Of a DNA stretch of 7,298 nt, positions 5,339 to 7,298 are shown in pieces. The first letter of the stretch is position 1. Each line of letters starts with the position of its first letter. Origin of the DNA: Planctomycetales bacterium (lineage in GTDB: Bacteria > Planctomycetota > Planctomycetia > Isosphaerales > Isosphaeraceae); the NCBI GenBank assembly GCA_027435495.1, contig DAHZZC010000708.1, positions 1 through 7,298 on the forward strand, read 5' to 3'. The notes beneath the pieces are model-generated. The model ran no database searches and was not told the origin of the DNA. It was given only the letters and a program-made list of their open reading frames with translations. Position numbers and translations under genes: made by a program.

Positions 5339-7294
5339 TTAATCCGAATATCCGTGAGGCCCGACGACCCAGTGCTGCTCGCTCTGGAAATGTTTCATGA
5401 TGTTCAGCGGGTCCTGCCATCCCATCGTCGATCGAAACTCACGCCCGAGCTTCCCCTCCATCCGGCCGAGCAGGAAGAATTCCGGGTCGTTCGGCTGCAT
5501 CACGCGATCGCCGGGCGCCTCGGTGACCTCGGGCTTGTCGAGCGGAGAGACCAGTTCGGGCGTCACCAGGATGATCGTCTCGGTTTCAATCGACTCGATG
5601 TAATCGCCGCTGAACCAGGGGCCGACAATCGGCAGGTCGCCCAGGCCGGGGATACGGGTCGTCGTGGCATTGGTCGAAAGCTGGAGCAGACCGGCGATCG
5701 CGAGGGTCTGCCCCTCGCGCAGTTCGACGATCGTCCTCGCGGCGCGCTGGGTGATCGACGGGACAATCCCGCCGTTGACGGTGGTCGTCTGGCCGTAATT
5801 CAGCTCGCTGATGACCGGCTCGACGTCCAGCCGGATCACGTCATTGGCGAGGATGTGCGGTTCGAACGTCAGGATGGTGCCGAACTGCTGGAACTGAACC
5901 GTAACGACCGCCGTGCCGCCCGGGATGGAGCTACTCTGCGGGACCGGGTAGGGGAAGATGCCGCCGACCAGGAATCGGGCGGGCTGACCGTCCATCGCCA
6001 TCAGGTTCGGCTCGGCGAGAACCTTCGCCAGCGCGTTCGTCCGAAGCGCCTCGATGAAGAGCGAGAAGTGGCCCGAGTCGAAGACGCCGAAGAGAGTGGT
6101 GTTGGCATTGGGCGCGGCCGATCCGGTCGCGGTGGCCCCGCCCCGGATCAGGGTGGACGTGTTGGACGAGACCGTTCCCCCGGTATAAGCCCCGCCGATC
6201 GACGACCCGATGATCGACCGTCCCCGCGAATACAGCCAGTTCACGCCGACCTGCCGGGTCGCGCTTCGGTTGATCTCGGCGATCTTCACGTGGAGCAAGA
6301 CCTGCCTCGGCCCCGGGACCGTCACCCGGTTCACCAGAACCATCCCCGCCCTTCCGGAGAGGCTCCCGCCACCGCCCATCCCACCACCACCGCCACCCAT
6401 CCCACCGCCGCCACCGCCACCGCCACCGCCTCCGCCTCCGCCGGAACTACCACGATAAAGCGGACTCGTCATCGTCAGCGTGGTGTAGACGACCTGCAAG
6501 ACGTCGGACATCGTCTTGGAGTCGGGCACCTGGCCGTCGAGAATGATCTGGGCGCCGACCTGCCGGACCTTCACATCCGCGCCGGGGAATGCCTGTCGAA
6601 TCCGCGCCTCGAGGTCCTGCGTGTCGATGGTCACGCGGATGCGGAACGTCACGGGCCGATCGGTCTCGTCCCAGAGCGTCATCGTGGTCGAGCCCGACCG
6701 GACCGCCCGAAGGTTCCAGAGCCTCGACTCGGGCTGGTCGTTGAGCAGTTCAACATCGGCGACGGTCGGATCCGAGATCACAATCCGGCTCAGGACGCGG
6801 CGGGTCTGGAGAACCCGCGACTGCCCCTCAACCAGGCCGATCTCGGCCTCGGGATCGCTGACGGCCTCGATCAGATTATTGATGTCGTGGACAACCTCAC
6901 GATCGTTGCGTGCAGGCATGGCGACACTCGGCCGAACCGGGACCAGCCCTCCAGCATCGCGGGGAAACTGGACAATTCGGGGACGCGGGGGCACGACGGC
7001 CGGACTCTGGGCATCGGCCTCGGGACCGAGCGGGATCACCCGAGGAACAACCTCGGCCTCGGGCTTCCCGGCCCCGGGCTTCTCGCCGGGAGTGGTCATC
7101 GGGGTCGGGAAGATCGCCCGGGGCGCGGGGATCGTCGGCCGATCCTCAGTAGAGACCGGCGGCATCGCTGGCGGGGGCGCGGGGGTCGTCGCGGGACGAG
7201 GCGCCATCGCCTGACCAGCAGCCGTCGCGGCCGTCCCCACGAGGAGCAACGTCGCCAGGACTGGCCGGAGCCCGCTCGTGGATCGCTTCATCAT
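5339..7294 (-). CDS. cpaC: Tad/type II-III family secretin (CpaC/RcpA-like)
   Basis: The 651-residue protein forms the outer-membrane ring of a Tad pilus or related secretion system. Order of parts: signal peptide (MMKRSTSG, then a hydrophobic core to about residue 28); a Pro-rich, probably disordered segment (31-125); a pilus-secretin N-terminal domain (about 149-224) with LSRIVISDPTVADVELL (168-184) and TTMTLWDE; a BON-like domain (about 226-270) with QIILDGQVPD; a glycine tract (285-310); then the secretin domain (about 326-582). The last shows VPGPRQVLLHVKIAEINR (325-342), FIEALRTNALAKVLAEPNL (413-431), REGQTLAIAGLL (526-537) and the signature IPGLGDLPIVGPWF (548-561) followed by TETIILVTPELV (571-582). 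About 70 residues ending GPHGYSD follow. The symbol is by family resemblance; RcpA is the equivalent name. Only four bases precede the ATG at 7294, so the ribosome binding site is unseen. The adjacent ATG at 7291 is the alternative start. It is the first visible gene of a three-gene run. Confidence 0.93.
   Translation of the reverse strand: MMKRSTSGLRPVLATLLLVGTAATAAGQAMAPRPATTPAPPPAMPPVSTEDRPTIPAPRAIFPTPMTTPGEKPGAGKPEAEVVPRVIPLGPEADAQSPAVVPPRPRIVQFPRDAGGLVPVRPSVAMPARNDREVVHDINNLIEAVSDPEAEIGLVEGQSRVLQTRRVLSRIVISDPTVADVELLNDQPESRLWNLRAVRSGSTTMTLWDETDRPVTFRIRVTIDTQDLEARIRQAFPGADVKVRQVGAQIILDGQVPDSKTMSDVLQVVYTTLTMTSPLYRGSSGGGGGGGGGGGGGGMGGGGGGMGGGGSLSGRAGMVLVNRVTVPGPRQVLLHVKIAEINRSATRQVGVNWLYSRGRSIIGSSIGGAYTGGTVSSNTSTLIRGGATATGSAAPNANTTLFGVFDSGHFSLFIEALRTNALAKVLAEPNLMAMDGQPARFLVGGIFPYPVPQSSSIPGGTAVVTVQFQQFGTILTFEPHILANDVIRLDVEPVISELNYGQTTTVNGGIVPSITQRAARTIVELREGQTLAIAGLLQLSTNATTTRIPGLGDLPIVGPWFSGDYIESIETETIILVTPELVSPLDKPEVTEAPGDRVMQPNDPEFFLLGRMEGKLGREFRSTMGWQDPLNIMKHFQSEQHWVVGPHGYSD
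6365..6442 (-). repeat. Polyglycine-coding low-complexity tract in the secretin gene
   Basis: This tract encodes 14 Gly, Met, 6 Gly, Met and 4 Gly (residues 285-310) using mixed GGC, GGT, GGA and GGG codons, mostly alternating GGC/GGT. It lies between the BON-like domain and the secretin core, so it probably acts as a flexible hinge. Such a tract may change length by slippage. The plus-strand reading is polyproline and is not a gene. Confidence 0.85.
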
Positions 7295-7298
7295 GCGT

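Noticed and set aside
6210..6458. Plus-strand frame ending in polyproline
   Set aside because: It is the complement of the glycine tract in the secretin, with no ribosome binding site or recognisable domain.

Overview
The window is GC-rich DNA (about two thirds G+C by eye) with strong G/C preference at third codon positions. Five complete genes fill almost all of it, and none looks broken. The protein flavour points to a planctomycete, most likely of the Isosphaeraceae/Gemmatales kind: a secreted BNR-type sialidase-like protein, secreted proteins rich in Pro and Ala, and a Tad-type secretin followed by an OmpA-like protein and a TPR lipoprotein. This assignment rests on recalled family resemblance, not on a search. 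No rRNA, tRNA, CRISPR array, insertion sequence or integrase is visible.

Left part (1-3646): a secreted BNR/Asp-box sialidase-like protein runs leftward (38-1102). A 200-bp gap (1103-1302) separates it from a rightward pair: an NAD(P)-dependent aldehyde dehydrogenase (1303-2787) and, 7 nt later, a nitrilase-superfamily amidohydrolase with a TTG start (2795-3646). The pair looks like a two-gene operon for small-molecule catabolism. Substrates cannot be read from the sequence. The 200-bp gap holds a good Shine-Dalgarno for each flanking gene and one TTGACA hexamer that may belong to a promoter for the pair.

Right part (3670-7294): three leftward genes meet the amidohydrolase gene tail to tail across 23 bp. 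In transcription order they are a CpaC/RcpA-type secretin (5339-7294), a small exported protein with a degenerate OmpA-like domain (4695-5324), and a TPR lipoprotein resembling TadD (3670-4698). The gaps are 14 nt and then an ATGA stop/start overlap, so they are almost certainly co-transcribed and the last two are probably translationally coupled. Together they look like the outer-membrane and periplasmic part of a Tad (Flp pilus) or related secretion apparatus. The operon promoter and any upstream partners (CpaB, ATPases, inner-membrane proteins) lie beyond position 7298.

Most worth a second look: the OmpA-like protein in the position of CpaD/RcpB, the polyglycine hinge in the secretin, the substituted second glutamate of the amidohydrolase, and a roughly tenfold excess of the palindrome CGATCG (26 copies by hand count) that is nearly absent from the first part of the aldehyde dehydrogenase gene.
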